Source: Bacteroidota bacterium (GTDB lineage Bacteria; Bacteroidota; Bacteroidia; SXHM01). From it: 52,186 nt of DNA. Position 1 is the first letter of the stretch, and every line of letters begins with the position of its first letter. The stretch lies in contig CANKAM010000005.1 in NCBI GenBank assembly GCA_947479755.1, positions 1 through 52,186 on the forward strand. The letters run 5' to 3'. The position numbers and the translations under genes are program-made. The notes under the pieces are model-generated. The model was not told where the DNA came from and searched no databases. It saw only the letters and a program-made list of their open reading frames with translations. Positions 9,095 through 17,803 of the stretch are shown here, one piece after another.

Positions 9095-9568
9095 ATGAAG
9101 CCAGCAGTTAAGCCCCAAGCCGAGAATATCAATAAAAACAGAAAAGCCTCTTTCGAGTATTCCTTTCTGGAAAAATATGTTGCAGGTATGCAACTGACAG
9201 GCCCCGAAATAAAATCCATTCGTGATAAACAAACCAACATTTCTGATGCCTATTGTTTTTTTATTGACGGTGAACTTTGGGTGAAAAATCTGCATATCTC
9301 TAATTACACCGAAGCATCTTACAATAACCTTGACCCGAAACGCGACCGCAAGTTATTACTCAACAAAAAAGAGTTAAACAAACTTTCTGAAAAGCTCAAA
9401 GACAAAGGACTTGCCATTGTTCCCACCAAACTGTTTATAAGCGAAAGCGGTTATGCCAAATTAGAAATTGCGCTTGCAAAAGGAAAAAAGATTTACGACA
9501 AGCGTGAAGACATCAAAGGCAAAGACGCAAAGCGGAATATGGACCGGGCGATGAAGAATAAGCGCTGA
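9095..9568 (+). CDS. smpB: SsrA-binding protein SmpB
   Basis: A 157-residue protein with the full SmpB pattern: NRKASFEYSFLEKYVAGMQL, TGPEIKSIRDKQTNISDAYC, LHISNY, RDRKLLLNKKEL and the basic C-terminal tail YDKREDIKGKDAKRNMDRAM. SmpB binds tmRNA and delivers it to stalled ribosomes for trans-translation. Its ATG directly abuts the TAA of the Rsh gene, so both ribosome-stress genes are probably on one transcript. It converges with the glycosyltransferase gene with no bases between the stops. Confidence 0.97.
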   Translation: MKPAVKPQAENINKNRKASFEYSFLEKYVAGMQLTGPEIKSIRDKQTNISDAYCFFIDGELWVKNLHISNYTEASYNNLDPKRDRKLLLNKKELNKLSEKLKDKGLAIVPTKLFISESGYAKLEIALAKGKKIYDKREDIKGKDAKRNMDRAMKNKR

Positions 9569-10594
9569 TTAAGCGGCTTTACCTATTTTTCTGAGACGAT
9601 AACCGGGCGCGTGGTTTCGGAATATTTCAGCAATTATTTCAGAAACATTATCAGGGTAATCAACCTTAACAATTTTATCTGAGTTCAGCCATTCGTGCAA
9701 AACAGAGCGATGCTTTTTCTTTAACGATTTCATAACGGCAACACCCATTTGCTTTAAAGCCTCAGCATTACACTGCTGTTCATATTGGCTTTTCATGGGA
9801 ATAACCATGAGTTTCTTTTTTAAATACAATGCTTCTGAAGGGGTTGCAAAACCGGCACCACACAATATTCCTGTGCAGGTGGTTAGGCTTTCCATGAAAT
9901 GCTTGCTCTCAATCGGACGGATAAGAACATTGTTTTTGATGTACGCCTTTTTAGTGTGCTTGGAGAAAACCTCCCAACGTACATCAGAAAAATAGTTAAG
10001 TCGATTAATTATTTTATTGTCGGAATAGGATGGTAAATAAACGGTGTAATGCCCGTCATCTTTGGTTTTAAGCTGACGAATCTCTTTACGTATAATAGGT
10101 GTGTAAATACTGTTATTGTAGCGCTGAAAATGAAAACCGTAAGCAGCGGTAACAGGTGCATAATAATTCAATACCAAACGCCCGAGCTTATCGTCATCTT
10201 CTGCGCGCGGTGAGTTGGGAGCAAGAACTGCCGCCTGATTACTTAATCCAATGCAGGTTTTTTCTGCAAGAAAACATGCCCAAGATGAAACAGGTTCAAA
10301 GTCGCTGATAACAAGGTCGTAATCATTTACAGGGAGCTTCTTCACCTCTTTGTAAAACCTGCGTACTCGGTTTTTACTCCATGTCTGAAAATAGTTGATG
10401 CCACCCTTTTGTCCGAAGACAAAACTCAAACCTTTGAACTTATATTTTACTTCAAAAGGCAATTCAATGTCAGACGAGAAGCCGCTGACAAGGATATCCA
10501 CCTCACCTCTCTTTTGCAATTCGGGGATTATTTCAATGGCTCTGCTGATGTGCCCGTTTCCTGTTCCCTGAATTGCGTAGAGGATTTTTGTCAT
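9569..10594 (-). CDS. MurG-like (GT-B fold) glycosyltransferase family protein
   Basis: A 341-residue protein. Its N terminus KILYAIQGTGNGHISRAIEI is the GT-B donor-fold glycine loop with GNGH, as in MurG/GT28-like enzymes. The C-terminal half carries CGAGFATPSEALYLKKKLMV and a downstream QQCNAEALKQMG, the usual nucleotide-sugar-binding region. It has no signal peptide and is probably cytoplasmic or peripheral. The gene directly follows the LpxH-like phosphoesterase, whose stop abuts this ATG, a pairing I recall from other Bacteroidota. The shared context suggests an envelope glycolipid substrate, but donor and acceptor are unknown. Confidence 0.85.
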   Translation of the reverse strand: MTKILYAIQGTGNGHISRAIEIIPELQKRGEVDILVSGFSSDIELPFEVKYKFKGLSFVFGQKGGINYFQTWSKNRVRRFYKEVKKLPVNDYDLVISDFEPVSSWACFLAEKTCIGLSNQAAVLAPNSPRAEDDDKLGRLVLNYYAPVTAAYGFHFQRYNNSIYTPIIRKEIRQLKTKDDGHYTVYLPSYSDNKIINRLNYFSDVRWEVFSKHTKKAYIKNNVLIRPIESKHFMESLTTCTGILCGAGFATPSEALYLKKKLMVIPMKSQYEQQCNAEALKQMGVAVMKSLKKKHRSVLHEWLNSDKIVKVDYPDNVSEIIAEIFRNHAPGYRLRKIGKAA

Positions 10595-11527
10595 TTAGAA
10601 TAGTCCGAAGAAAAGTTTTTTGCCCGGCTTACCGATTGGTTCGGGTGGTGATTTCTTATTTGCGTGGTAGTTGAGCGGAAGGAATTCCTGTAAGAGGTTT
10701 GCATAAAGTTCATTGGTAGTTAGTTCTTCTTTATGCTCGTCATCGTGTTTTGAATTTTGAGCAAGTTTATCAGCGCTGTAGTTATAGATGCTCCATTCAC
10801 CATTGTTATATTCAAGTCCGGTCAGGTTCTCAACCCAATCACCCGAATTGAGGTAAGTAATGGTTCCTTTATCTGTTTTTATGTCGCGTATTTCCGGTTT
10901 GTGGATGTGACCACACACTACAAAATTGTATTCGTTGGATATTCCTATTTCGGCAGCGGTCACTTCAAAGTTATTGGCGTGTTTTACTGCGCCTTTAACA
11001 CTGTCTTTTATTTTTTTGGAGAGCGATATTTTTTCTCTTCCTGTTTTTTCAAGAATACGATTAATAAAACGATTAAAGACAATGAGTAAATCGTATCCGT
11101 GTCCGCCCAGCTTGGCAATCCACTTGGTGTGTTTCATGGTTACATCAAACACATCACCGTGAAAAATCCATGCCCGTCCTGCTTCGAGGTTGAGCACAAT
11201 TTTGTTGACGATTTTGAATGAGCCCAGTTCAAAGCCTTCGAACTTGCGCATCATCTCGTCATGATTTCCGGTAACGTAATAAACCTTCACGCCTTTGGCT
11301 ATCATGCCGGTGATTTGCTTTATCACCTGCATGTGTTCTTTAGGGAAATAGCTTTTGCTGAACTGCCAGATATCAATGATATCGCCATTGAGCACCAGCG
11401 TTTCGGGCTTAATGCTTTTAAGGTATTTAACCAGTTCGGCTGCATGACAGCCATAGGTGCCGAGGTGAACATCGGAGATAACAGCTACTTCTACTTTGCG
11501 TTTTGGGAGCTTTTTATCTGTATCCAT
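10595..11527 (-). CDS. Calcineurin-like metallophosphoesterase, LpxH-like UDP-2,3-diacylglucosamine diphosphatase family
   Basis: A 310-residue metallophosphoesterase. All metal-site motifs are visible in order: DVHLG (residue 19), GDIID (about 48), GNHDE (about 81), FHGDVFD (about 119) and GHIHKP (about 207), followed by NSGDWVENLT. This set matches the LpxH-like branch annotated as UDP-2,3-diacylglucosamine pyrophosphatase. It is longer than E. coli LpxH because of a C-terminal extension. The true substrate is not proven by sequence. The gene lies between the LTD lipoprotein and the glycosyltransferase with 1-bp and 0-bp gaps, so it is in one operon. Confidence 0.88.
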   Translation of the reverse strand: MDTDKKLPKRKVEVAVISDVHLGTYGCHAAELVKYLKSIKPETLVLNGDIIDIWQFSKSYFPKEHMQVIKQITGMIAKGVKVYYVTGNHDEMMRKFEGFELGSFKIVNKIVLNLEAGRAWIFHGDVFDVTMKHTKWIAKLGGHGYDLLIVFNRFINRILEKTGREKISLSKKIKDSVKGAVKHANNFEVTAAEIGISNEYNFVVCGHIHKPEIRDIKTDKGTITYLNSGDWVENLTGLEYNNGEWSIYNYSADKLAQNSKHDDEHKEELTTNELYANLLQEFLPLNYHANKKSPPEPIGKPGKKLFFGLF

Positions 11528-11528
11528 T

Positions 11529-12008
11529 TTATTTTTTTATGCTGCAGTAGGAACAAACATCAATTGGCAAAAAGCTATTATCAGCTAAATAAAACAAACC
11601 TATTTTTTCACCCGAAGACGAAAGTTTGAAGTTGGCGTGAATGTCATTTGCAACCGTATTCAAATCATCGCACCAGATAATTAGTTTTCCGTAAGGCTCA
11701 ATGATTAGTTCAGGAAGCTCATATTTATCAGGATTGCTATCAGCATTATCAGTAAGAAACCATTTCCCTGATTCAAGTTTTAAACTGTTGCCGGTTGTGT
11801 TAAATAATTCAATCCAATCTTCGGCATAACCAAATTCATTTTGCTTCTGAGAACCTGCCGCAGAAAAATTATTAATGATGAGTACGCCTCCTATTCCTTC
11901 GGTGAAGGTTGCTGCTTCAGGTGTACCGGATTTAAGCGGAGAGAGTGTTGTTTCTTTTTTGCAACCAATGGCAAGAATAAACACAAGAAGAATAATTATA
12001 TTTTTCAC
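11529..12008 (-). CDS. Lamin-tail-domain (LTD) lipoprotein
   Basis: About 159 residues from GTG 12008; an in-frame GTG at 12026 is the alternative start. The segment KNIIILLVFILAIGC is a lipoprotein signal with lipobox AIGC. The rest matches a lamin tail domain: EDWIELFNTTGNSLKLESGK, WFLTDN, LPELIIEPYGKLIIWCDD and FKLSSSGEKIGLFY. LTD domains are extracytoplasmic beta-sandwiches often attached to secreted bacterial enzymes. A stand-alone LTD lipoprotein placed first in an operon with an LpxH-like phosphoesterase and a glycosyltransferase is unusual. No conventional ribosome-binding site decides the start. Confidence 0.78.
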   Translation of the reverse strand: MKNIIILLVFILAIGCKKETTLSPLKSGTPEAATFTEGIGGVLIINNFSAAGSQKQNEFGYAEDWIELFNTTGNSLKLESGKWFLTDNADSNPDKYELPELIIEPYGKLIIWCDDLNTVANDIHANFKLSSSGEKIGLFYLADNSFLPIDVCSYCSIKK

Positions 12009-12074
12009 GCTGCAAAAATCGGTCACTAATAAAAACTGAATACTAACTCGTTGTTAATTTTTGGTTAATTATAA

Positions 12075-12118
12075 AAATCAAAAGCCCTCTTACATTTCTG
12101 CAAGAGGGCTTTTGATTT
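12075..12118. terminator. Strong bidirectional hairpin terminator
   Basis: Arms 12075-12091 and 12102-12118 are perfect 17-bp complements (core AAAAGCCCTCTT / AAGAGGGCTTTT) around a 10-base loop, with A- and T-rich ends on both sides. It lies after the stop of the 1287-residue T9SS gene and before the LTD gene, both on the minus strand, so it probably ends the T9SS transcript. Confidence 0.85.
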
Positions 12119-12125
12119 GATTGTA

Positions 12126-12198
12126 GTCATGCTGTCCCGAAAGCTTTCGGGATTGTTTCAGCATCTCTAAATTAGACCCTGAAACAAGTTCAGGGTGA
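12126..12198. repeat. REP-like palindromic repeat pair
   Basis: Two units lie in opposite senses. 12126-12167 runs from GTCATGCTG to CAGCATCTC and contains the palindrome CCCGAAAGCTTTCGGG. 12175-12198 contains CCTGAAACAAGTTCAGGGTG. It is the same family as 49250-49308. The position is just downstream of the T9SS gene. Confidence 0.7.
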
Positions 12199-12204
12199 TG
12201 GTTT

Positions 12205-15200
12205 CTATCTAACCAACAGTTTTACTGTGCGGGTAGATTTATCAGTTACAATACGTGCAAAGTATAAACCTGCTGTTTGACCTGTAGCATCAAACTTAAG
12301 AGTGTGCACTCCATCCATTGCTTTACCGTTGAAAAGATTAGCCACCATTTTGCCTTCCATATTGAAGACAGTAACATTCATGTTGGTTTTCTCATTCAGG
12401 GTAACTGCAATTGTAGTCTCGGTAGTAAACGGATTTGGATAAGCCATCACGTTAGCTATTGCAGGGATATGATCTTCAATACCCACCGTAATATCTACGT
12501 TCTGGATAATGGTATCATTACCACATGGGCTGTATGCAATTAATGTAACCTCATACGTTCCGCTTGCGGTGTAAGTGTAAGTTGGGTTCTCGTCTGTTGA
12601 TACATCGTTATTGGTTCCTGTTACACCAAAATCCCAGAAGTAAGAGTCGCCATCAGTAGAAGCATTATCAAAAGTAGCTGCGAACTGATTAGATGAAGAT
12701 GAGAAATCAGCAGTTGCTCCTGCTAAGAAAATTGTTCCGGTGTAAACAGTGTTTTGCGGATCCCAGTTAGCCCAACAAAGTGTCCAGTCAGTAGCACCGA
12801 ATGCACCTTTGTAAGTAACGTCTTCAAAGAAGGCATCCTGCAGGTTAGCATTGGTAAAATCTGCACCGCTTAATAATGGTGAACCTGATTGTGGCAACAA
12901 CACAGGAGCTGTTAAATCGTTGGTAGGGTAATCAACCAACAGGTTGTTGTTGTCAGTAAGGGTAGTGTTATTGAAACCTGAAGTTGCATACCAACCGTCA
13001 ATATCCCAAATGCTTGACCCGGCAACAGCCAATGGATCAGTGTGTGCAGAAAGAACGTTGTTGCGGAATTGCAACAGGTTGTTGGTTGCATTACCTTCAG
13101 TAGTTGCAGCATCAATCAGCAAACCAACAGGGTAACCTGCAGTCAACGAATTATAAATGCAGGTCTGTGTGTTTCTGCGCAGGTGAGCCGAGCGTTTGTA
13201 GTTGCTATTGATAGTAGTGTTTGCATCTAACAACGGACCAAAAATGCTGAAGTTTGAGAAGATAGGGCGAGTAGCCGGTACAGCAGCTGTTCCTGTTGCA
13301 TCGTTATCGCTTTCAAAACCATTTGAACCGCTTTGGTCAGCTACAGAAGCATCACGTACAGAGATACCGAACTGTAATTTTCCGCTGAAACCGTTGTCGG
13401 TATCAAAATCATCATCCCAACCGCGGTGAGCAATAAGGTGTTTTGCATTTACACTTCCGCCAAACCACTCGTATGAGTCATCGCCTGAATAAGAAATCTG
13501 GATGTTTTCGATTGTTGTTCCGCTACCTACTCCACCCATTGTTAAACCATTAATCTCCTGGTTAGGCTGGAAAGGAATTCCCGGGAATTCAATACGCAGA
13601 TACGTTAAAGAACCTGAGTTGTCAGCATCGTCAGGGCTATTGCCACCACCGAATGTTGCTCCTGTTCCGCCTTCCACAACACCTTCGCCACCCGGCAGGT
13701 TGATAGTAGCTTTACCGCAAAGGATAATACCACCCCAATCTCCATAGGTACGTTGACCTGCAGCCTGGTTAGATGTGAAAACAATTGGCTGGTTCACTGT
13801 TCCGTTTGCAATCAGCTTACCACCTCTTTCAATAATCAAAGTTGCTTTAGTTGATTGCTCTCCGCGGATAAGTGTTCCCGGTTGAATAGTTAGTGTAGCA
13901 CCATCTTTTACGTAAACAAAACCGCTCAACAAATATGCGTTGGTATTGTACCATGTTGTGTTGGTAGTGATGTTTCCTGTAACGGTAATCGCTTCGCTGC
14001 TTAGGTTAACAGTTTGTGTTCTGCTGTTTGTTCCGCAGGTATTAGTAGCTGCTAAAACAACATCATAAGAACCATCGCTTGCATAGTTGTGGGTAGCATT
14101 AGTAGTAGTAACGTTTGCACTTCCATCATCAAAATTCCAATCGTAGGTATTTCCGTTTCCGGTTGAAGTATTGGTGAAGTTAACCAACAGAGCAAATGCC
14201 TGTGCTACAAAGTTTGCAACAGGTGCAGCATTTACAGTTACTGCAGTTTGTGTTGACGTTGCTGTGCAACCATTGCCATCCGTTACAGTAACACCGAAAA
14301 CTCCGGTAGCACTAACTGTGATAGCCTGTGTTGTTGCTGCGTTGCTCCACAGATAAGAAGAATTTGAAGCAGCAGTTAAGGTAACTGTGGTAGGTGAACA
14401 AACAGTTGTAGGTCCGCCAGCAGTTACTGTTGCATCCGGGGTGTTTACGGTTACAGTTGTTGGTGCTGAAGTAGCTGTGCAACCTCTTGCGCTCCACACC
14501 TGAACTGAATAATCATCTGAGGTAGTAACGTTAATTGATTGTGTTGTTGCTCCGTTACTCCAAAGAAAACTTGCTCCTGCGCTTGCAGTTAAAATTACTG
14601 AACCACCGTTGCAGAATGTTGTTGGTCCGTTTGCGTTAATAGCAATTACAGGTGTGTAATCAACTGCTCCGTTGTAAATTTCGTTTTGCGGATCCCATTC
14701 TGTCCAGCAAGCTGTCCAGTTCTGGTCGCCAAAAGCACCACGGAAAGTAGTAGGCTCAAAATAAGAATCCTGTAAATCGGTATTGGTAAAATCAGCACCG
14801 CTTAAAAGTGGTGAACCTGAAAGTGGTAAAAAGTCAGGGTCAGCTAAGTTGTAACCGTCAGCTACCATTAAATCAGTATTGTTAGCCAATACGGTGTTAT
14901 TAAAACCGGTTGTGTTAAACCATGCACCGATATCCCATGTGCTTGAAGCAATGGTATCCATTGGATTTGGGCAACCTGCTATAACGTTATTACGGAATTG
15001 AAGTAATCCGCTTATTGCATTTGTTTCGGTTGTTGTTGCATCAATTAATAATCCGATAGGGAAACCTGAAATCATTGAATTGAAAATATTGGTTGCAGTG
15101 TTTCTGCGCAGGTGAGCACCTCTTTTGAAGTTGCTGTTGATGCTTGTAGTTCCGTCAACTTTAGGACCGAATGTGCTGAAGTTAGAAAACACAGGGCGTG

Positions 15201-16068
15201 TTTGAGGAGTTGCAACAGTTCCGGTTGCATCGTTATCCGTTTCAAAACTGTTTGAACCGCTTTGGTCAGCAATGGCAGGATCGCGAAGCGAAACACCGTA
15301 TTGCAGTTTTCCTTTAAATCCGTTGTCGGTATCAAAATCATCGTCCCAGCCGCGGAAAGCAACAAGGCGTTTAGCGTTTACTGTTCCGCCAAACCACTCA
15401 TATGAGTCATCGCCTGAATAAGAAATCTGAATGTTTTCAAGTGTAGTTCCTGTTCCTACAGCACCCAATGTAAGACCATTGATCTCCTGGTTAGGCTGAA
15501 AAGGAATTCCGGGAAATTCTATACGAACATATTGAAGTGTACCTGAGTTATCGGCATCATTGGGTGTAAGGCCACCACCAAAGGTAGCACCTGTTCCACC
15601 TTCCACAACGGCAGTACCACCGGGATGATTGGTTGATGCATTACCGCAGATGATAATACCACCCCAGTCGCCATAGTTACGCGCTGTTGGATTTTGGTCT
15701 GAAGTAAATACGATGGGCTGGTTAGGAGTTCCGATAGCAACCAGTTTTGCTCCGCGCTCAATAATCAACGCGCCTTGTGTTATTTTTTCTCCTTTAATAA
15801 CTGTTCCTGCTTCAATAGTTAATACGGCAGGTGATTTTACATAGACCCAACCGCTTAATACATAAACGTTGTCGTTGGTCCAGTTTTGATCGGCAGTAAT
15901 ATCGCCCGTAATGACGGTTTGTGCAATACTACCTGCAATGTTGGCAACAATGAGTGCTGCCGCAAGTAATAGTTTTTTAGCCACGGAATTAATTGTTTTC
16001 AAGCGGAGTGGCTGAGCTCGCATGATACTGGTGTTGCTTTTAGCATCTTTTGTAGTTGCTCGGTTCAT
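12205..16068 (-). CDS. Large T9SS-secreted protein with a duplicated beta-helix-like module, Ig-like and PKD domains
   Basis: 1287 residues. A long N-terminal signal ends near GSIAQ (about residue 50); the second ATG at 16023 (MRAQPL) would give a more usual length. Two homologous modules of about 400 residues follow (roughly 52-470 and 690-1130), each with WTN/YNTNAY-LLSG-VYVK, LIIERGAKL, YGDWGGIIICG, VVEGGTGATFGGG, SGDDSYEWFGG, GWDDDFDTDNGF and AHLRRNT. Between them are Ig-like segments with ATTQSINVTTSD and AATTQAITVSAT and a PKD domain. A second PKD precedes a type A sorting domain (MAYPNPFTTETTI ... GLYFARIV). The protein should be exported by T9SS and anchored or released at the surface. 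The module is common in Bacteroidota by memory, but I know no biochemical function. Confidence 0.9.
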   Translation of the reverse strand: MNRATTKDAKSNTSIMRAQPLRLKTINSVAKKLLLAAALIVANIAGSIAQTVITGDITADQNWTNDNVYVLSGWVYVKSPAVLTIEAGTVIKGEKITQGALIIERGAKLVAIGTPNQPIVFTSDQNPTARNYGDWGGIIICGNASTNHPGGTAVVEGGTGATFGGGLTPNDADNSGTLQYVRIEFPGIPFQPNQEINGLTLGAVGTGTTLENIQISYSGDDSYEWFGGTVNAKRLVAFRGWDDDFDTDNGFKGKLQYGVSLRDPAIADQSGSNSFETDNDATGTVATPQTRPVFSNFSTFGPKVDGTTSINSNFKRGAHLRRNTATNIFNSMISGFPIGLLIDATTTETNAISGLLQFRNNVIAGCPNPMDTIASSTWDIGAWFNTTGFNNTVLANNTDLMVADGYNLADPDFLPLSGSPLLSGADFTNTDLQDSYFEPTTFRGAFGDQNWTACWTEWDPQNEIYNGAVDYTPVIAINANGPTTFCNGGSVILTASAGASFLWSNGATTQSINVTTSDDYSVQVWSARGCTATSAPTTVTVNTPDATVTAGGPTTVCSPTTVTLTAASNSSYLWSNAATTQAITVSATGVFGVTVTDGNGCTATSTQTAVTVNAAPVANFVAQAFALLVNFTNTSTGNGNTYDWNFDDGSANVTTTNATHNYASDGSYDVVLAATNTCGTNSRTQTVNLSSEAITVTGNITTNTTWYNTNAYLLSGFVYVKDGATLTIQPGTLIRGEQSTKATLIIERGGKLIANGTVNQPIVFTSNQAAGQRTYGDWGGIILCGKATINLPGGEGVVEGGTGATFGGGNSPDDADNSGSLTYLRIEFPGIPFQPNQEINGLTMGGVGSGTTIENIQISYSGDDSYEWFGGSVNAKHLIAHRGWDDDFDTDNGFSGKLQFGISVRDASVADQSGSNGFESDNDATGTAAVPATRPIFSNFSIFGPLLDANTTINSNYKRSAHLRRNTQTCIYNSLTAGYPVGLLIDAATTEGNATNNLLQFRNNVLSAHTDPLAVAGSSIWDIDGWYATSGFNNTTLTDNNNLLVDYPTNDLTAPVLLPQSGSPLLSGADFTNANLQDAFFEDVTYKGAFGATDWTLCWANWDPQNTVYTGTIFLAGATADFSSSSNQFAATFDNASTDGDSYFWDFGVTGTNNDVSTDENPTYTYTASGTYEVTLIAYSPCGNDTIIQNVDITVGIEDHIPAIANVMAYPNPFTTETTIAVTLNEKTNMNVTVFNMEGKMVANLFNGKAMDGVHTLKFDATGQTAGLYFARIVTDKSTRTVKLLVR

Positions 16069-16096
16069 GATGATATTTTTTAGTTTTTAGTTGGCG

Positions 16097-16104
16097 CAAA
16101 ACTA
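16097..16104 (-). promoter_or_regulatory. -7 promoter element of the 1287-residue T9SS gene
   Basis: The minus strand reads TAGTTTTG, an exact match to TAnnTTTG, 29 bases before the ATG at 16068. No convincing -33 TTTG was found at the usual distance. Confidence 0.5.
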
Positions 16105-16187
16105 TTCGCACAACATCACGGCAGAATAAATTTGAGGTTACATGATTCTTACCATTGCGTTAAGGGAATGTGAACAGGTTTATTAAA

Positions 16188-16220
16188 CAACAAAACCCCG
16201 CGAGAGGCGGGGTTTTGTTG
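16188..16220 (-). terminator. Hairpin terminator after the 404-residue gene
   Basis: A 14-bp perfect stem, CAACAAAACCCCGC (16188-16201) and GCGGGGTTTTGTTG (16207-16220), with a 5-base loop. A second short hairpin, GGCGCAA/TTGCGCC, lies at about 16229-16245 right behind the stop codon at 16249. Both serve the minus-strand gene ending there. Confidence 0.8.
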
Positions 16221-16248
16221 TTGGAGAGGGCGCAAGATTTTGCGCCCC

Positions 16249-17463
16249 CTACAGGATGGTGATTTCGTATGTTCCAGGATACGGACTTTGATTCTGTATA
16301 TTGAGAAAGGCTTTAAACTCGGCTGCTGTGAGGGTGTGGTTTTCTTCCTGACCGTTGGTTAATACTGAACCGTTGCTACCTGAATAACTTTCGGCTGCAG
16401 TGTTGGCGGCATAGAAAGCAATGGAGGTAGTATTGGAACCGGGGGTTGTGTTTTTTATTTTAATGGTTACACCAGGAATCCAAAAGGGTTGTGCATTATT
16501 TAAAATGTTTGCCTGCTGACCGGAATTAATAGTGCCAGTGAAGGGAGGGAGATGCAGGAGTGTAACGTTGCGTCTAATTTCTTTACCGGCTGAGATGTGG
16601 ACATTGGTTTCGGTTTTAGGCTGATAGAATGGATGCTCCCAATATAAATCGTAATCGTTTGGAAGGAGATTAGCGATACCAAATTTTCCACCGACAAGGG
16701 ATGTTGTTTCGTCTACTTTCTGGGACTGACCTGTTATGGTGAGGTAAAATTTTGCTCCAACGAGCGGAACTTCTTCTTCGTTTTTAATTGTGCCACGCAC
16801 TTTAGCAGATGTAGAACCGAGGTTTATTATTTCGCGGGCGAAGAAATAACCTTTAACAAAATTGGGATTTGCGGTGGTTAGTGTTCTCACCATTTTATCC
16901 ATTTGCTCGGCAAAGAGGTTATCAATGACATCGCGGATAATAGAGATGATATTTTCATTTGCCTGTTTTTTAGTAATGATTGCCTGACGGGGATTTTGCG
17001 AGGCTGTGCGGAAAAGACTTATTGCTGTATTCAAATCGGTTACATCAGTTGCAAGATATCCAAAAGGACCTGCAAGGGCGATATTGGTATTTGCCTCATC
17101 GTGTATGGTTTGGCAGATATCATCAATGTCTTCTTTTTTCTTTGCGCGGAGTTCTGAAAGTGTGTAGTTTACTTTTGCCTTGAGTGTATTGTTATTGACT
17201 GATGTTGCATAGGCGCTAACGGCATTGGCGCATTTATATGCAATCTGAATCATTGTTTCTTTTAAGGTTTTTGTATCGAGGGTTACGCCTGTTGTAGTGC
17301 CTCCGGCAACCTGATTGAGGGAGTCGATGAGGACTAATTTGTTGTCGGCACTGGTTTTTACGCCTGCGAAGGCGAGTATGATTGCGGTTGCTGCTACATT
17401 GTTGTTGCAATAGAGCAATGTTGCGCGGATCATGTTTACGAGGTTGGATTCACGGTTTCTCAT
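16249..17463 (-). CDS. Uncharacterised Bacteroidota protein: helical N domain plus carboxypeptidase-regulatory-like domain
   Basis: 404 residues with no signal peptide or convincing membrane helix. Residues 1-215 are helical and resemble, from memory, a large uncharacterised Bacteroidota family with the words NNTLKAKVNYTLSEL, IHDEANTNIA, and AEQMDKMVRTLTTANPNFVK at the end of the helical part. Residues 220-300 form a transthyretin-like carboxypeptidase-regulatory fold (VRGTIKNEEEVPLVGAKFYL ... GGKFGIANLLPNDYDLYWEH). The last 100 residues (FWIPGVTIKIKNTTPGSNTT ... PYPGTYEITI) are a small beta domain. It lies behind the heptad array. I can name no function. Confidence 0.75.
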   Translation of the reverse strand: MRNRESNLVNMIRATLLYCNNNVAATAIILAFAGVKTSADNKLVLIDSLNQVAGGTTTGVTLDTKTLKETMIQIAYKCANAVSAYATSVNNNTLKAKVNYTLSELRAKKKEDIDDICQTIHDEANTNIALAGPFGYLATDVTDLNTAISLFRTASQNPRQAIITKKQANENIISIIRDVIDNLFAEQMDKMVRTLTTANPNFVKGYFFAREIINLGSTSAKVRGTIKNEEEVPLVGAKFYLTITGQSQKVDETTSLVGGKFGIANLLPNDYDLYWEHPFYQPKTETNVHISAGKEIRRNVTLLHLPPFTGTINSGQQANILNNAQPFWIPGVTIKIKNTTPGSNTTSIAFYAANTAAESYSGSNGSVLTNGQEENHTLTAAEFKAFLNIQNQSPYPGTYEITIL

Positions 17464-17530
17464 GGTTTGATTTTTTTAATTAGTGATTTGTGATTTTTTG
17501 ATTGGATGATTGTTAAAGTGATTTTATTTA

Positions 17531-17803
17531 TTTGCCGGATTGATTTGGTTGTTTACCAAATGATTTTTTTTGCTTGCCAAGTGGATTAAGTTGCATACCG
17601 TATTAATTTATTTGTTTGCCAAGTGAGTTTGATTGTTTACCGTATTGATTTATTTGCTTACCAAGTTGATTTAGTTGTTTACCAAGCGAGTTTGATTGTT
17701 TACCAAAGAGTTTTATTTGTTTACCAAGTGAGTTTTGTTGTTTGCCAAGTGATTTTTGTTGCTTACCAAAGGAGTTTTTTTGTTTACCAAGTCGATTTTG
17801 CTG
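17531..17803. repeat. 13-unit tandem repeat of 21 bp
   Basis: Thirteen consecutive 21-base units without a single indel; the plus-strand consensus is TTTACCAAGTGA followed by a T-rich part ending TTG. On the minus strand each unit encodes Q-x-N-[SQ]-[LFY]-G-K. Differences between units fall at third codon positions in that frame: GGT/GGC, AAA/AAG, AAC/AAT and TCA/TCC/TCG. In plus-strand frames the same changes alter amino acids. This pattern favours a protein-coding history on the minus strand. Confidence 0.9.

Noticed and set aside
12126-12198. Insertion sequence ends
   Set aside because: Inverted units are short, no transposase is in the window, and the same words recur elsewhere as REP-like pairs.
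12205-16068. Assembly error as the cause of the duplicated module
   Set aside because: The copies differ throughout at DNA level and are separated by distinct Ig-like and PKD domains, so the duplication is old.
17531-17803. 21-bp periodic array as a CRISPR
   Set aside because: Units are contiguous and diverged with no spacers, and no cas genes are near; the changes follow codon positions.
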